NCBI RefSeq assembly: GCF_008831285.2
Contig: NC_045145.1
Location: 5,144,802 to 5,208,801, forward strand
DNA from: Nymphaea colorata
Lineage: Eukaryota; Streptophyta; Magnoliopsida; Nymphaeales; Nymphaeaceae
Length of the DNA stretch: 64,000 nucleotides
Direction of reading: 5' to 3'
Made by a program: the position numbers and the translations under genes. A model generated the notes under the pieces. It searched no databases and had not been told where the DNA came from. It saw nothing but the letters and a program-made list of their open reading frames with translations. How positions within the stretch are numbered: position 1 is the first letter of the stretch; every line of letters starts with the position of its first letter. Positions 51,234 to 61,921 of this stretch are shown in pieces.

Positions 51234-52329
51234 ATCTGATTGTGTACGTTTCGCCCGTTTGAAAAAGAAGTGCAGCATTCAGTATCTCTCTCGCCTGTGA
51301 ATTTCTGCCTTTGCTAGTCTGCATTTCTGTAAATCTCTGCCTCGTGAGTCTCTCAATATCTCTCTCGCTTCTCCTCCTTCGTGTTTTTCTTCCATTTCCT
51401 GCTTGTTTTTTTGCCTTGCCTGTTTCGCTTTCGCTATCGTGGATGCCTGTTAACCCTCTCTCTCTCTTTTCTTCTTCTTTTTGATTTGGGAGTTTGATTT
51501 GCTCTTTTTGATTGCTGATTTGGTCAGCACTAGAAGATGTTAACTATGGCCTTCGCTGTTAGCTCTTTCACCAAGTTCATGTTCATGTGCATTATGATTT
51601 ACATGAAAGTTTGCAAAGAATGTATATCTTTTGTTCATTAAGTAATCGTGGGTTTAACTTCTAATGTTTTGCTGTTACCATTTTCAACCTTATCAACAAA
51701 AAATCACTAACCTCTCTGTTGTTAGGAACAGTTGATCAGTAATTGGAATTCTTCCTTTTTCTTTTGTTTGATCATGTCTTTGCATGGGTTTTACACAATT
51801 TAAGACACTATATTTCTAGATAATGTCATCCAACGTTTATGATTAATGTCATTGCTAGATAATTTTGTTGTTATGTTTCTGTTATTTACTGAGGTTGCAG
51901 TCACTAGACTGACCACATGCTGCTTTGTAAAAGGGAATAGTATTGTTAAGCAATTTATAACCCTGCTGCCAAGAGTGAGGTGTCTGCAGCAACCTCATTT
52001 TCTGTTTGAGTGTGCATTATTTCTTGTTTGGTAATTGTGCAGTGCTACTTGTATATCATGATTTCTGTTTGTTGTAACATTGATCTTTCCCTGCTCCCTG
52101 TTATGCAAGATTGTTCGAACTCAAATTTGATGATGATGATGCACCTTCAAATGATAATTTTTTCGTAAGTGAACCGGAAATTGCAAGCCAAACACATGAA
52201 GCAACAATTCCATAAGAAGAACTATAACAATCAAATGTTTACAGATTATCAATTGAATAGTAAGTTTATTTTATCAATTGACTATTGTTGCATGTGGTTG
52301 TTTGACATTTGTTTTGTTTTGAATAGGAC

Positions 52330-52662
52330 AACGAAGATGATGCATCGCCAAAAGTACTATGTCGTGTTCGAGGGTAGGTCGCGAGGCATATATACAGTTG
52401 GGAGCAGTGCCAACCATTAGTGTATTGATACAAGGGCGCCCTCTTCAGATTGTTCCATACCTTCGAAGCAGCTGAATATCACATGAATGAATATCTCCAC
52501 AACAAGTATGGTGTGCAATTACGTAGGTCATTGGACATTGACTATGTCAACGCAACGCAAGAGGAAGAAGTGATGCAGAGGAATAAATGGAAGTGCAGAC
52601 AGAAACGTTTGATTGCTTGTTTTGTTACTACTTGTTTTCTTTGTTGGATCTGTACTCGTTAA
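52330..52662 (+). pseudogene. Broken gene piece with a viroplasmin/RNase H1 N-terminal-type domain
   Basis: One frame gives QKYYVVFEGRSRGIYT. A second frame gives SWEQCQ, a stop, then YKGALFRLFHTFEAAEYHM. Together these follow the order of the small domain (Pfam viroplasmin, also the hybrid-binding domain at the N-terminus of eukaryotic RNase H1): Y-V--G---GIY--W--C------KGA-F--F---EAAE. The frame is broken by at least one shift and one stop. An upstream exon-like piece at about 52108-52164 encodes FELKFDDDDAPSNDNFF before a GTAAGT donor. No RNase H catalytic domain follows, so this is a domain fragment carried in the element. A viral origin is not implied: the domain is also found in cellular proteins and plant transposon-associated ORFs. 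Confidence 0.6.
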
Positions 52663-54639
52663 ACTTATGTACTGGATGGGACAACACGCTTGGGTTAATA
52701 GTTTTTAACTTTCATACAAGTTTCAGTGTGCTACGATTCTATTTTGTAATTAATCATGACCAATTGAACTCGTGGATGTGATGGACTACTTTTACACCTT
52801 ATTTTTTTTTTTTTATGAAATCAGGTTGGATGAATATCAGTTCTTTATCACATGAATGAATATCTAGATGTATCTTACTTTCTTGGATGCATGAATGTTG
52901 TGGGCAGTGGCGGAGGGAGGGCGGGGCCTGCCTGGGCCATGGCCCCACCCCAGGCCGATGAAAAAAAAAATTAATTATAAAAATTTAAAAATTTTATTAC
53001 TTCTATGTAGTATTTGGATCTGGGTTCAATTTGGCCCTACCCAAATCCAACTCCAACCCCCATGGCCCGCCCCGCTTTTGTTTGCCCTATTTCAATTAGT
53101 TTTCAAAAAAAGGGAAAACCCACGCACCAGGGAGAGAAAACGAGAGACAAAGAGAGAGGGAGAGGGTTTGACAGAGAAAACGAGTGAGAACGAAAGGGAG
53201 CACCAAGCACTGGATCAGGTCTGCAGCCTGCAGGAGAGACCAAGAGATGACAGGCGCTTAGCACGAACACCCTGCTGGCTTCAAGAAGAGGTGGGGCCAT
53301 TTCCTCACTTTCTTCCATTCTTTATTATAATGGTCTTCATTTTTGTTGCTTAGTGAAATATGGTGGGGCCGTTTTCTTCATTCTTTAGTTTTTATGTTTC
53401 TTTTTTCTTAACCTTTTCTGTCATTTTCTTTTTCTCTATGGTGGATGAAATATTGGACCATCTGAATTTGCCTAAAAGATTTTGTAATTTGTATATTTTA
53501 GAAAATACATTCTACATTTAAGATTTGCATATCAATAGCACCAAACACCTGGAACTAACTGATCTAGTAAATCCCGGTTAAGGCCTGCAATTAGTTTTCA
53601 ATTTCGGTCATGCCATGTGAGATTAGTAGATCATTAAAGCCATAAGCTACAGAAGATACAGAGCTAGAGCTGCTGCTATGCTATTTTGTGTGTGAAGTTA
53701 CAGAGTTTGGACAGAGCCTAGATTATAGTGGTTCCAAAACTTGTGGTCTCCTGGTTCAGCTGAATGGTAACAATAGCCATGCCTCAGTTCACTTTTTTGG
53801 GGGTGGCTCCACCTTTTCCTTAGTTGCCATGACGAGCGTAATTGGCTCTTTCACTTATGTGTAACACATTTACTGATTGACTGACTCTATCTGAATCCAA
53901 ACAATTGTCCTTTTTAACCAAGCTTAAGAAACATGTTGTAAGAATTAGTTGAATAAATTATATTCTACTTAGAATAGGAAGGGTCGCCTTCTTAACTAAT
54001 GGCTAACCAGTACCAAGTGCATTGACCTGTTCAACAGGCCTGTAAGTATAATGGATCCACAGATTCTGTGTCACATTTTTAGAAGCAATTTTGCTCATAG
54101 GTGAACGACATATGCCACATAATACTTGATTCTTTGTCACCTGGTTTACTGGAAGCCACAATCTTTGGTATTTTTCATCAATGCCATGTCTATTAAAATG
54201 ACAAGATGACATCTTTTATAAATGCAGAACAATGTGAGAAGTACCTGTGGTTTGAATCCATGAATATTGCAATATTCTCAGTATTGCAAAGTCATGTATC
54301 ATGACTGGTGCAGATAACATTATAGGTACAGGATCAAGCATGAAACCTTCTTTTGTAATAACTCGGTAAGTGAGGTAAGGTGGGGTTCTATAGTACCCAA
54401 GAGTGAACGTTCATCTGGTACCAAAGGCAAGGCTGTCAGATCTTACAATGTATATGAACAATCAATTTGATTACTTAGGTCGAGTTTAATTACCAGTAAA
54501 TGGGTTAATCTTTGGGTGAGCAGTAAAAGAATGTGCTAGCCTCTTGTCATAGTCCATGAGTCCAAGAGTTTGTAGGTCCCCATCTTCAGGGACCTTAAAA
54601 GCATCTATTAAATACAACAAGAAAGAATTCTGAATTACA

Positions 54640-54692
54640 AAAGATGGAGGGATAGAAATGCATTTTAGATGGAGGGATAGAAATGCATTTTT
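54640..54692. repeat. 26-bp direct duplication in the hAT leader
   Basis: AGATGGAGGGATAGAAATGC followed by atttt occurs twice in tandem. Confidence 0.85.
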
Positions 54693-55487
54693 CATGTGCA
54701 GAGATTAGCTATCAAATATTAGCTGAAAGCCTGAAAGCAAAGTGAAATCAAAGGTGTATGTTTCCTAAGGAAAATTTGTCATTCTTAGGAGCTCAGAAGA
54801 CATAGTTTTTAGCTTTTGATCTAATACAAACACTTATGACTATTGTAATGAGTAGTCAAGCCTCTTGGGCAAACCCATGTCATTACAAGGACAAATGGGA
54901 CATATAAAAATTGGTTGACATCTTTGTTTGAAGTGAGCTGTTTCTGTGATCTACTCTTCCAAACTCAACTATCCAGCAAAAAAATCACAAATTTTGTGAG
55001 TTCACAATTTAACTCTCTCATGCTTGCTAAAGAGAAAGCTGAGGTACTTGATCCACACAGTTTCCACCTTCTGAGGTCTGTGACTCTGGGGAACATCTTA
55101 ATGTATCAAATGCTCCAGAGATTACTGCAACAAGATAATGTCTTCATAAACTCTGAAGAAACAAACTTCAACTCAATGGTCTGTTAGTGAAATTTATAAA
55201 GTAGCTTCATAAAGGCCTAAAATCATTCTCTGTTTCATTTTTCAGACTTCACTCCACTCGTGGTAATTCGAAAAGCAAGTTAGCGAGGAGAGAAAACAAC
55301 TCTTCGTTGTTCTACATAGTGCAAGAGGTTCAACAGGTAAATGTTGTCTTCTTTATCTGCTGATTATAAGGTGGTTGGTTCTAAATTCTTGCTTTTCATA
55401 AGTTAAAATTTTAGTACTTTCTTTGATGTGTATAAATGTTATTGTCTATTTTCAATTTCAGTTTTTTTGTGTTAGCTTATTGAGAAG

Positions 55488-57896
55488 ATGAAGAAAAATA
55501 TTCAAGATTATTTCAAAAAGAAACAAGTTATTGATCAATTGAGAGAAAACCAAGAGGGAGAAAACCAAGAGGGAGAAGACCAAAATGTTGGTTGTTCTAG
55601 TCCAAAAGCTCTTGATGTTGTTCTTTTTTACTCAGATTTTCCACCTTTTAAGTATTCAAAAATTGAAACTGTAGAAAGCATCGTGCGTGATCCAGGGTTG
55701 CGGCGTCCTATATGGGAGATACCAATAATTAAGAGAGATGAAGTTAGGCAAGCATATATCAATTATGGTTCATACTAACATAAGCTTCATAGATATCCAG
55801 TGTCAAGGTTCTTCAAGTCATCCTCGTAAATTTCAAGCTTCTTGGTTTCAAAGATTTTCATGGTTAAAATATTCTCAAAGACAGATAGTGCATATTGTTT
55901 ACCATGTTATCTTTTCAGTACTCCACATTCAAATGACAGTCCATTTATTACTGAAAGATTCAGAGCTTGGAAGAATGTGAGTGGTAGTATGAAAACATGT
56001 GTTTTCCGTAGTCATGAAGGGACAAGTCAAAATTCACCTCATAATATGAATGTGCAAGCATCTTAAGTCGTAAGCATACACATAGATAAAATGATTAAAA
56101 AGCAAAGTTCAGAGCTTGTTTACAACAATCGCTTGAGATTGAAGGCATCTATGGACGCAGTTCGTTGGTTGGCATTCCAAGCTTGTGCTTTTAGAGGCCA
56201 TGATGAAAGTTCAAGTTCATTAAATCAATATAACTTTATTGAGTTCATTAAAACTTTACCTAATTATAATGACAGAGTTGCACAAGTTGTTTTGGATAAT
56301 GCCCCAAAAAATGCTAAATATACATCACCAACAGTTTAGAAAGAAATTTTACATGTTTTTGCAAGTAAAGTGAGAGCTAGAATTATAGAAGAAATTGGTG
56401 ATGCTAAATATTGTATTATTATTTATGAAGCTCGAAATGAGTCCAAGAGAGAGTAAATGACTGTTGTTCTTAGATTTGTTAATAAGCAGGGTCAAGTTCA
56501 AGAGCGATTTTTAGATGGTGTGCATGTGATGGATACTACAGCAGTTACATTGAAGAACGCAGTTTTCACTTTGTTGTCTCAACATAATCTTAGTATTCAA
56601 GTTATACGGGGTCAAGGATATGATGGTGCTAGTAATGTGCAAGGTGAATGGAATGAATTGCAAGCATTAATTTTGAATGAATGTCCTTATGCATATTATG
56701 TTCATTGTTTTGCTCATAGATTACAACTTGCACTTGTTGTAGCTTCAAGAAAAGTTGTTGATGTTCATAGCTTTTTTGAACAGTTGACATGTAATTAATG
56801 TTGTTAGTGCAAGCAGTAAATGCAATGATGAATTGCGCAAAGCTCAAGCAAACAAAATTGCATTTAGAATTGCTATAGATGAACTTCTAACCGGAATAGG
56901 ACTTAATCAAATTGGATCACTCCAGCGGTCTGGTTATACTAGATGGGGATCCCATTTTTCGTCTGTGTGCAGTTTGATAAAAATGTTCTATGCAACATGT
57001 GCAGTATTGGAAATTTTAAGAGGCAATGGATCAACATATCAAATACGGGGTGAAGGTAATTCGGCTTACAAAATGATAATATCATTTGACTTTGTATTTA
57101 TTTTGCATTTGGTACAAGAAATTTTGGGACAGAGTGATATTCTTTGTCAATCATTGCAGAGGGAAAGACAAGACATTCTAAATGCAATGGTTTTGGTTTG
57201 TAATTCAAAAAAGTTTCTACAAGAACTTAGATAGACTGATTGGGATTCATTTATAGATACTGTGGGAGCATTTTGTATGACACATGATATCTCTATTCCA
57301 GATATAGATGCTCAATATTTTGTAAGAGAATCACGTTCTCGTCGTGAACGTAATTTCATTACAGTGAGACATCACTATCATGTTGTTATTTTTATTGCTG
57401 CCATTGATTCTCAACTGGTAGAGTTGAATAGTAGATTTAATGAGAATTTTATGGAAATACTTCGTTTGATGTCGACATTTAACTCTAGAGATCAATATGA
57501 GTCGTTTAATGCATACACTCTTGCACAGAAGTTTTATCCTGAAGATTTTTTAGACTCAGATTTTATGAGTTTAAATTATCAGTTGAGACATTACAAGAAT
57601 GATATTTGTCATCATCCAAGTTTTCAAAATTTGGGTACATTATCAGATGTATGTGAACTATTATGTATACATGTTGCTTAGTCTCATTCTAACACTTCAT
57701 GTCTCCACTGCAACCACAGGAAGGGCATTCTCTGCTATGAAACTTATTAAAACAAGGTTGCTTAACAAAATGGAGGATGAATTCTTTGCAGATTGTCTAC
57801 TTTTGTATATTGAGAAATAAATTACTCAAATGTTTGATTCGGATGATATTATTGATGTCTTTTATAAGATGAAAAACAGTAGAGCACAATTATAAT
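55488..57896 (+). pseudogene. Decayed hAT transposase (TTF zinc finger, DUF4371, hAT dimerisation)
   Basis: The start MKKNIQDYFKKK is the usual beginning of this family. Next come a zinc-finger part (HPRKFQASWFQRF, CLPCYLF), then AVRWLAFQACAFRGHDES and NAPKNAKYTSPTV. The catalytic-core blocks follow (IIYEARNESKRE, IRGQGYDGASNVQGEWN, YYVHCFAHRLQLALV), then LQRSGYTRWGSHF and FDFVFILHLVQEIL. The C-terminal dimerisation block is GRAFSAMKLIKTRLLNKMED. Stops lie near 56064, 56338, 56455 and 57231, with further ones after 57678. Frameshifts lie near 55775, 55865 and 56790. The length without breaks (~780 residues) is normal for the family, so decay is by small lesions and not by deletion. Confidence 0.92.
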
Positions 57897-58179
57897 AGGT
57901 AAAGTATTTTGTTGCATCCTTTTTATGTTAATGTTTATTTGAGTTATTATTTAGTTGCAATAACAAATGATATATTTTTTATTTATATTTTATTGTGTAG
58001 GTGAATGAATGATGATATGGAACTATTTTCAATAAAAATAAAGGCAAAAACTGATTGTATTGTATAGAAAGAATGCAAAATTTCTTGTTTTAGGTAAGTA
58101 ATATATATTTTGGTTTTCTAGTTTGTAGATGTTTTGTTTACTATATTTTTTGTTGTGATATGTGTATGTCCACTTTATG

Positions 58180-58420
58180 TTCACATTTATGTCATTGTAA
58201 TAGAAATAGAACACCTTATCTGTTTAGGACAGATCGTGTTTTGTGCTAATGACACAAACAATTATTAAAATGTGTCGTAGGACAAGTCGCGCTTCACATT
58301 TATCTATATCATTGTAATAGAAATAGAGCACCTTATCTGTTTAGGACAGATCGTCTTTTGTGCTAATGACACAAACAATTATTAAAATGTGTCGTAGGAC
58401 AAGTCGCGCTTCACATTTAT
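58180..58420. repeat. Subterminal tandem repeat of the hAT element, ~113 bp x 2
   Basis: A unit containing TTGTAATAGAAATAGA, GTTTAGGACAGATCGT and GTCGTAGGACAAGTCGCG is present twice, nearly identical, with the start of a third copy at 58409. Subterminal repeats are the usual transposase-binding region of hAT elements. Confidence 0.8.
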
Positions 58421-58485
58421 GACGTGGGCAATTATATACGACATATGTTCACTACACTATGGTTTGCAAATATTTAAAGTGTGTG

Positions 58486-58486
58486 A

Positions 58487-58570
<84 letters not shown>
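58486..58570. repeat. (TA)n microsatellite, ~42 units
   Basis: Uninterrupted TA run followed by GTAT units. Lies inside the hAT element, close to the right TIR. Confidence 0.95.
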
Positions 58571-58582
<12 letters not shown>

Positions 58583-59007
58583 GTATGTATATATATATAT
58601 TACAGTTCGTTGGACCGTTCGGCCCACCCTGAGAAAAAATCCTGGCTCCGCCCCTGGTTGTGGGGTTTCAAGTTTTTAGAATTGTGTTAATGGTATTTGT
58701 TTACATCATCTTTCAATTTGTACCCTCTTCTGATTTGAGGAGAACCAATCAAACAACAAGTTCTAACTGTCAGGAAAAAAGTTTCTCCTCTTTTTTACCA
58801 TGTGCACTTTCACAGTTAAATTTACCATGCAAAAAACTACCTTGTGCATCAAACACAGTTAATTTTACCTTGCAAAAAACTTCCTTGCAATCAAACAGGG
58901 CCTCAAATCGGAAGAGGGTTAAATTTCATCCTGTTTTTTTTTTCAGAAAAATTTACCGTGGTAAATTTACCACATTAAATTCTTCCTTACAATCAAACAG
59001 GGCCTAA

Positions 59008-59990
59008 GGTCCGGCAGCAAATTACTTGTGGAGGCATTTGCATCAAGTAAGACAGAAAAATAATCCTCACCAATTATGTGAATGGTAGATGAATCTCAGG
59101 TAAGACCATTAGGACAAGTCATGCAAGAGATGCAGTTACCATGATCTCTGCCTTTAACAACTTCATGAAAATATTTAGTATTCTGATCTCCTTCTCTCAC
59201 ACATTTCTCCTTGGACTTCTGCTTCCAAATCAACTCTTCGTCATTCAAAGTCTCTACAAGGTCTCGTACTCGGAATCATGCTGACCATTACGTTTCGATA
59301 TGCCGTGTATTGCTTCTAGCTCACTCATTAAACTCATGACCTTTCTAGAGATGTTGCCACAGTGTAATCTATTCCATTTAGCAAGAGCCTTCCTGATTGC
59401 TTCCAGCTTCCAGATTCCATTTCTCAGCAACAATCTGACAGCACACATCCTTCGAGCCCCAGAATAGCATATATATGAACAATTTTCTTTTAACAAAATT
59501 GTAGCTAGAAGCATCACATGCAGTCATGGTCAGAGATAGTTCTGGGAAAGATATACAGGGAAGAACGTTCCTGAAACACCTCACACCACTGAGAGTGAAC
59601 CAATCAATCTTACAAATAACTTAGCTTGTCTTGCTTTATCGCTGGACCAGTTGTAGTGGACATCTATCATCTGCAAGAATAGTACGATGGCAGTCCAAAT
59701 GAAAGGGGTTGAAATAAGAACAAGAGTTCAAATTTGGGGGCCGGCCATTGTCAGAACAGTTTCTGAGTGCATTGAAGTCACCGATCAAGACACAAGGAAG
59801 GTCACATTGTTGGTAATCTGACGAAGTACAATGAACTGCTGAGCTCTGAGCAATGGATTAGGACTCAAGTAAATCTCCACAACATATAGAAAGGTATCGG
59901 CTTTCCTTCCAAACTCACATACTGAACAAAAAACAAAAAGAAAAACTGATGCGAAATGAAAACAGAACCAAATCCTGTAAATGGATCCAG
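59008..59990 (-). mobile_element. LINE relic, endonuclease end and RT linker
   Basis: Minus-strand blocks in order: YVSLEGKADTFLYVVEIYLS, LIGDFNALRN near 59764-59793 (the endonuclease GDFN motif), WKLEAIRKALAKWNRLHCGN, then WKQKSKEKCVREGDQNTKYF and DYFSVLLDANASTSNLLPDL. These are the standard plant L1 LINE blocks between endonuclease and reverse transcriptase. Frameshifts and stops are present. It stops at the right border of the Harbinger-like element and resumes at 50551. Confidence 0.88.
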
Positions 59991-60087
59991 ATCCGTTGGT
60001 TTATTTTGTAGACGGTCAATCACTTGAAAGAAATGAAATGCAAGTTGTTTTCTTAGTCTTTTCTGTTCTTCCAATTAGTTTAGTCAT

Positions 60088-60760
60088 TTGTTCATGGGGG
60101 AAGCACAAGTGCATCGGCCCAATTTATAAGGGAATCGAAGAGGTTATAGAGAGAACTAGAAGGTGCCCGATGGAGGGAGACGGTGATTTCCCGAAGCTTC
60201 TTTCTTGCCTCTCGAGATTTTTAGAGCATTCCGTATTGCTTGGACGCAGCAAAAGAATCTTCTGGAGGGTTTGCTTGAATTGATTCCGCTATATTTACAT
60301 TTAATAAATTAAGATAAGATCCATAGTTTTCCAATTTGAGTTCAATCTGATCTGTTATATGTTTATAATTGATAAACCAAGCTAAGATCCAAATATGCAT
60401 TCCGTGTGTGCTCTCCTGTCATGGATCTCTTTTAGGGCCTCGTAGTGTTATATCTGATTTTCCAGGATCTATATGGTTGAGCACTCTTGGAATTCCATGA
60501 TTTCTGGGTTTTGTCGTAGTTAACCATGTTACGTGGATGTTCCATTAAAAAGTTATCTTTCAATGGTCACCTAAAAAGTCTCTCATTCATTTTACCATGT
60601 CTATCAAACACAGTTAAATTTACCAGGTTAAATTCTTCCTGTGCATCAAACATGACTTCAAATCGGAAGAGGGTTAAATTTTATCCTGTATTTTTACAGA
60701 AAAAATTTCTAGAAAAATTTACCACGTTAAATTCTTCCCTGTGCATCAAACGCCCCCTCA
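60088..60760. repeat. Direct repeat, left copy (heat-shock promoter plus MITE end)
   Basis: Same sequence as 61251-61921 at well over 95% by eye. Contains, in minus orientation, a TATA box (60123-60128) and heat-shock elements TTCccGAAgcTTC (60188-60200) and GAAtcTTCtgGAG (60255-60267). It then has ~250 bp of upstream sequence and a ~200-bp repeat end shared with 58780-59004. No heat shock gene lies downstream of this copy. Confidence 0.9.
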
Positions 60761-60881
60761 AGACCAACGCTCGACACCCTCCCCCCTCGCACCTCGCCTT
60801 CTCACTGTCGCACCAGAGGCCGCTCTCACCACTGCCGGTCCACCGTCGTTCCGCACTCACCATCGCCGGTCCGCCGTCGCA

Positions 60882-61130
60882 TCAGAGCTTCAATCGCCTG
60901 TCCTCCTCGATCTGGACCCTGATGTCGCCGGATTTGAGCCCCGGCATGTCGAGGACGAAGACGTAGGAGGAAGGGTAATCCTTGACGTCGGCAGGCGTTG
61001 AGGCCATGGCCTTGGTGTCGCGCACGTAGCTGCGGGTGGGCGCATTCAGCAGCTTCTCCATCTCCTTCGGGACACTCATCAGTTGGTTGAGCGTCGACAA
61101 CAGCGGCTGCTCCACCATCACCACATCCAT
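60882..61130 (-). pseudogene. Truncated class II cytosolic small heat shock protein gene
   Basis: From the ATG at 61130 the frame reads [20 protein letters not shown], a class II-type N-terminus. It continues with [20 protein letters not shown], a class II sHSP signature, and [20 protein letters not shown], the start of the alpha-crystallin domain. It breaks off after IEEDR with LKL and a stop, at 82 residues against ~155-160 normally. Most of the alpha-crystallin domain, including the later beta strands and the C-terminal anchor, is absent. Unrelated GC-rich sequence (60761-60885) and the left direct repeat follow, so it cannot make a normal chaperone. Its promoter looks intact. Confidence 0.85.
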
Positions 61131-61250
61131 TTTCCTACACCTTTTGCTTTTCCCCTTCTTGGTGGTGCGGAATTGGTTTCTGCGTCTGCAAATGGAGATT
61201 CGAGAGCGCGATCGCGGTGTGTTTTTTGCTCTTGGGGTTTGATCGAACGA

Positions 61251-61921
61251 TTGTTGATGGGGGAACCACAAGTGCATCGGCCCAATTTATAAGGGAATCG
61301 AAGAGGTTATAGAGAGAACTAGAAGGTGCCCGATGGAGGGAGACGGTGATTTCCCGAAGCTTCTTTCTTGCCTCTCGAGTTTTAGAGCATTCAGTATTGC
61401 TTAGACGCAGCAAAAGAATCTTCTGGAGGGTTTGCTTGAATTGATTCCGCTATCTTTACATTTAACAAATTAAGATAAGATCCATAGTTTTCCAATTTGA
61501 GTTCAATCTGATCTGTTATATGTTTATAATTGATAAACCAAGCTATGATCCAAATATGCATTCCGTGTGTGCTCTCCTGTCATGGATCTCTTTTAGGGCC
61601 TCGTAGTGTTATATCTGATTTTCCAGGATCTATATGGTTGAGCACTCTTGGAATTCCATGATTTCTGGGTTTTGTCGTAGTTAACCATGTTACGTGGATG
61701 TTCCATTAAAAAGTTATCTTTCAATGGTCACCTAAAAAGTCTCTCATTCATTTTACCATGTCCATCAAACACAGTTAAATTTACCAGGTTAAATTCTTCC
61801 TGTGTATCAAACATGACTTCAAATCGGAAGAGGGTTAAATTTTATCTTGTTTTTTTTCAGAAAAGTTTTCTAGAAAAATTTACCACATTAAATTCTTCCC
61901 TGTGCACCAAACGCCCCCTCA
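61251..61921. repeat. Direct repeat, right copy (sHSP 5' UTR, promoter, MITE end)
   Basis: Pairs with 60088-60760. The low-coordinate end lies in the 5' UTR of the truncated sHSP gene. The high-coordinate end is the MITE-like terminus CAAACGCCCCCTCA, which abuts the LINE endonuclease start. Confidence 0.9.
61286..61428 (-). promoter_or_regulatory. Heat-shock promoter of the truncated sHSP gene
   Basis: TATAAA on the minus strand (61286-61291), ~155 bp upstream of the ATG. A perfect three-unit heat-shock element TTCccGAAgcTTC is at 61351-61363 and a second near-perfect one, GAAtcTTCtgGAG, at 61416-61428. This is the standard architecture for HSF-driven plant sHSP genes. Confidence 0.75.

Larger units (their letters stand above)
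52905..58656 (+). mobile_element. Complete hAT-superfamily DNA transposon, 5,752 bp
   Basis: The left end CAGTGGCGGAGGGAGG and the right end (reverse complement) CAGGGGCGGAGCCAGG are imperfect TIRs. The exact 8-bp duplication GTTGTGGG lies at 52897-52904 and 58657-58664. Inside are ~2.5 kb of non-coding leader, a likely 5' UTR intron (donor near 55337, acceptor near 55461), a decayed transposase at 55488-57896, a duplicated subterminal repeat at 58180-58420 and a (TA)n tract. The transposase is of the TTF/MYM-type zinc finger plus DUF4371 plus hAT-dimerisation group common in plants. Not autonomous now, but related ends at 7.9, 30.2 and 48.6 kb show family activity. Confidence 0.93.
50552..59004. 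mobile_element. PIF/Harbinger-like element (about 2.7 kb net) split by a hAT element
   Basis: The left end GGCTGCATTTGATTGCA and right end (reverse complement) GGCCCTGTTTGATTGTA match at 12 of 17 positions. The flanks CAA (50549-50551) and TAA (59005-59007) fit a 3-bp duplication. The borders are supported independently because the LINE frame resumes exactly outside them: YFSVLL...LLPDL on one side, RRRFVSKEENCHLMTPVS on the other, at the spacing expected in plant LINEs. Internal parts are a CT-rich leader (50750-51250), exon-like pieces with a viroplasmin-type domain (52.1-52.66 kb), and a ~220-bp right end also found at 60.6 and 61.7 kb. No Harbinger transposase was seen, so the superfamily rests on the ends alone. 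Confidence 0.6.

Noticed and set aside
53103-53353. Coding exon in the purine-rich 5' part of the hAT element
   Set aside because: Charged low-complexity frames on both strands. It fits an untranslated leader, since the transposase starts at 55488.
60088-61921. LTR retrotransposon or TRIM formed by the two 672-bp direct repeats
   Set aside because: No primer-binding site or polypurine tract was seen, there is no matching 5-bp flank, and the repeats consist of an sHSP promoter plus a MITE end.
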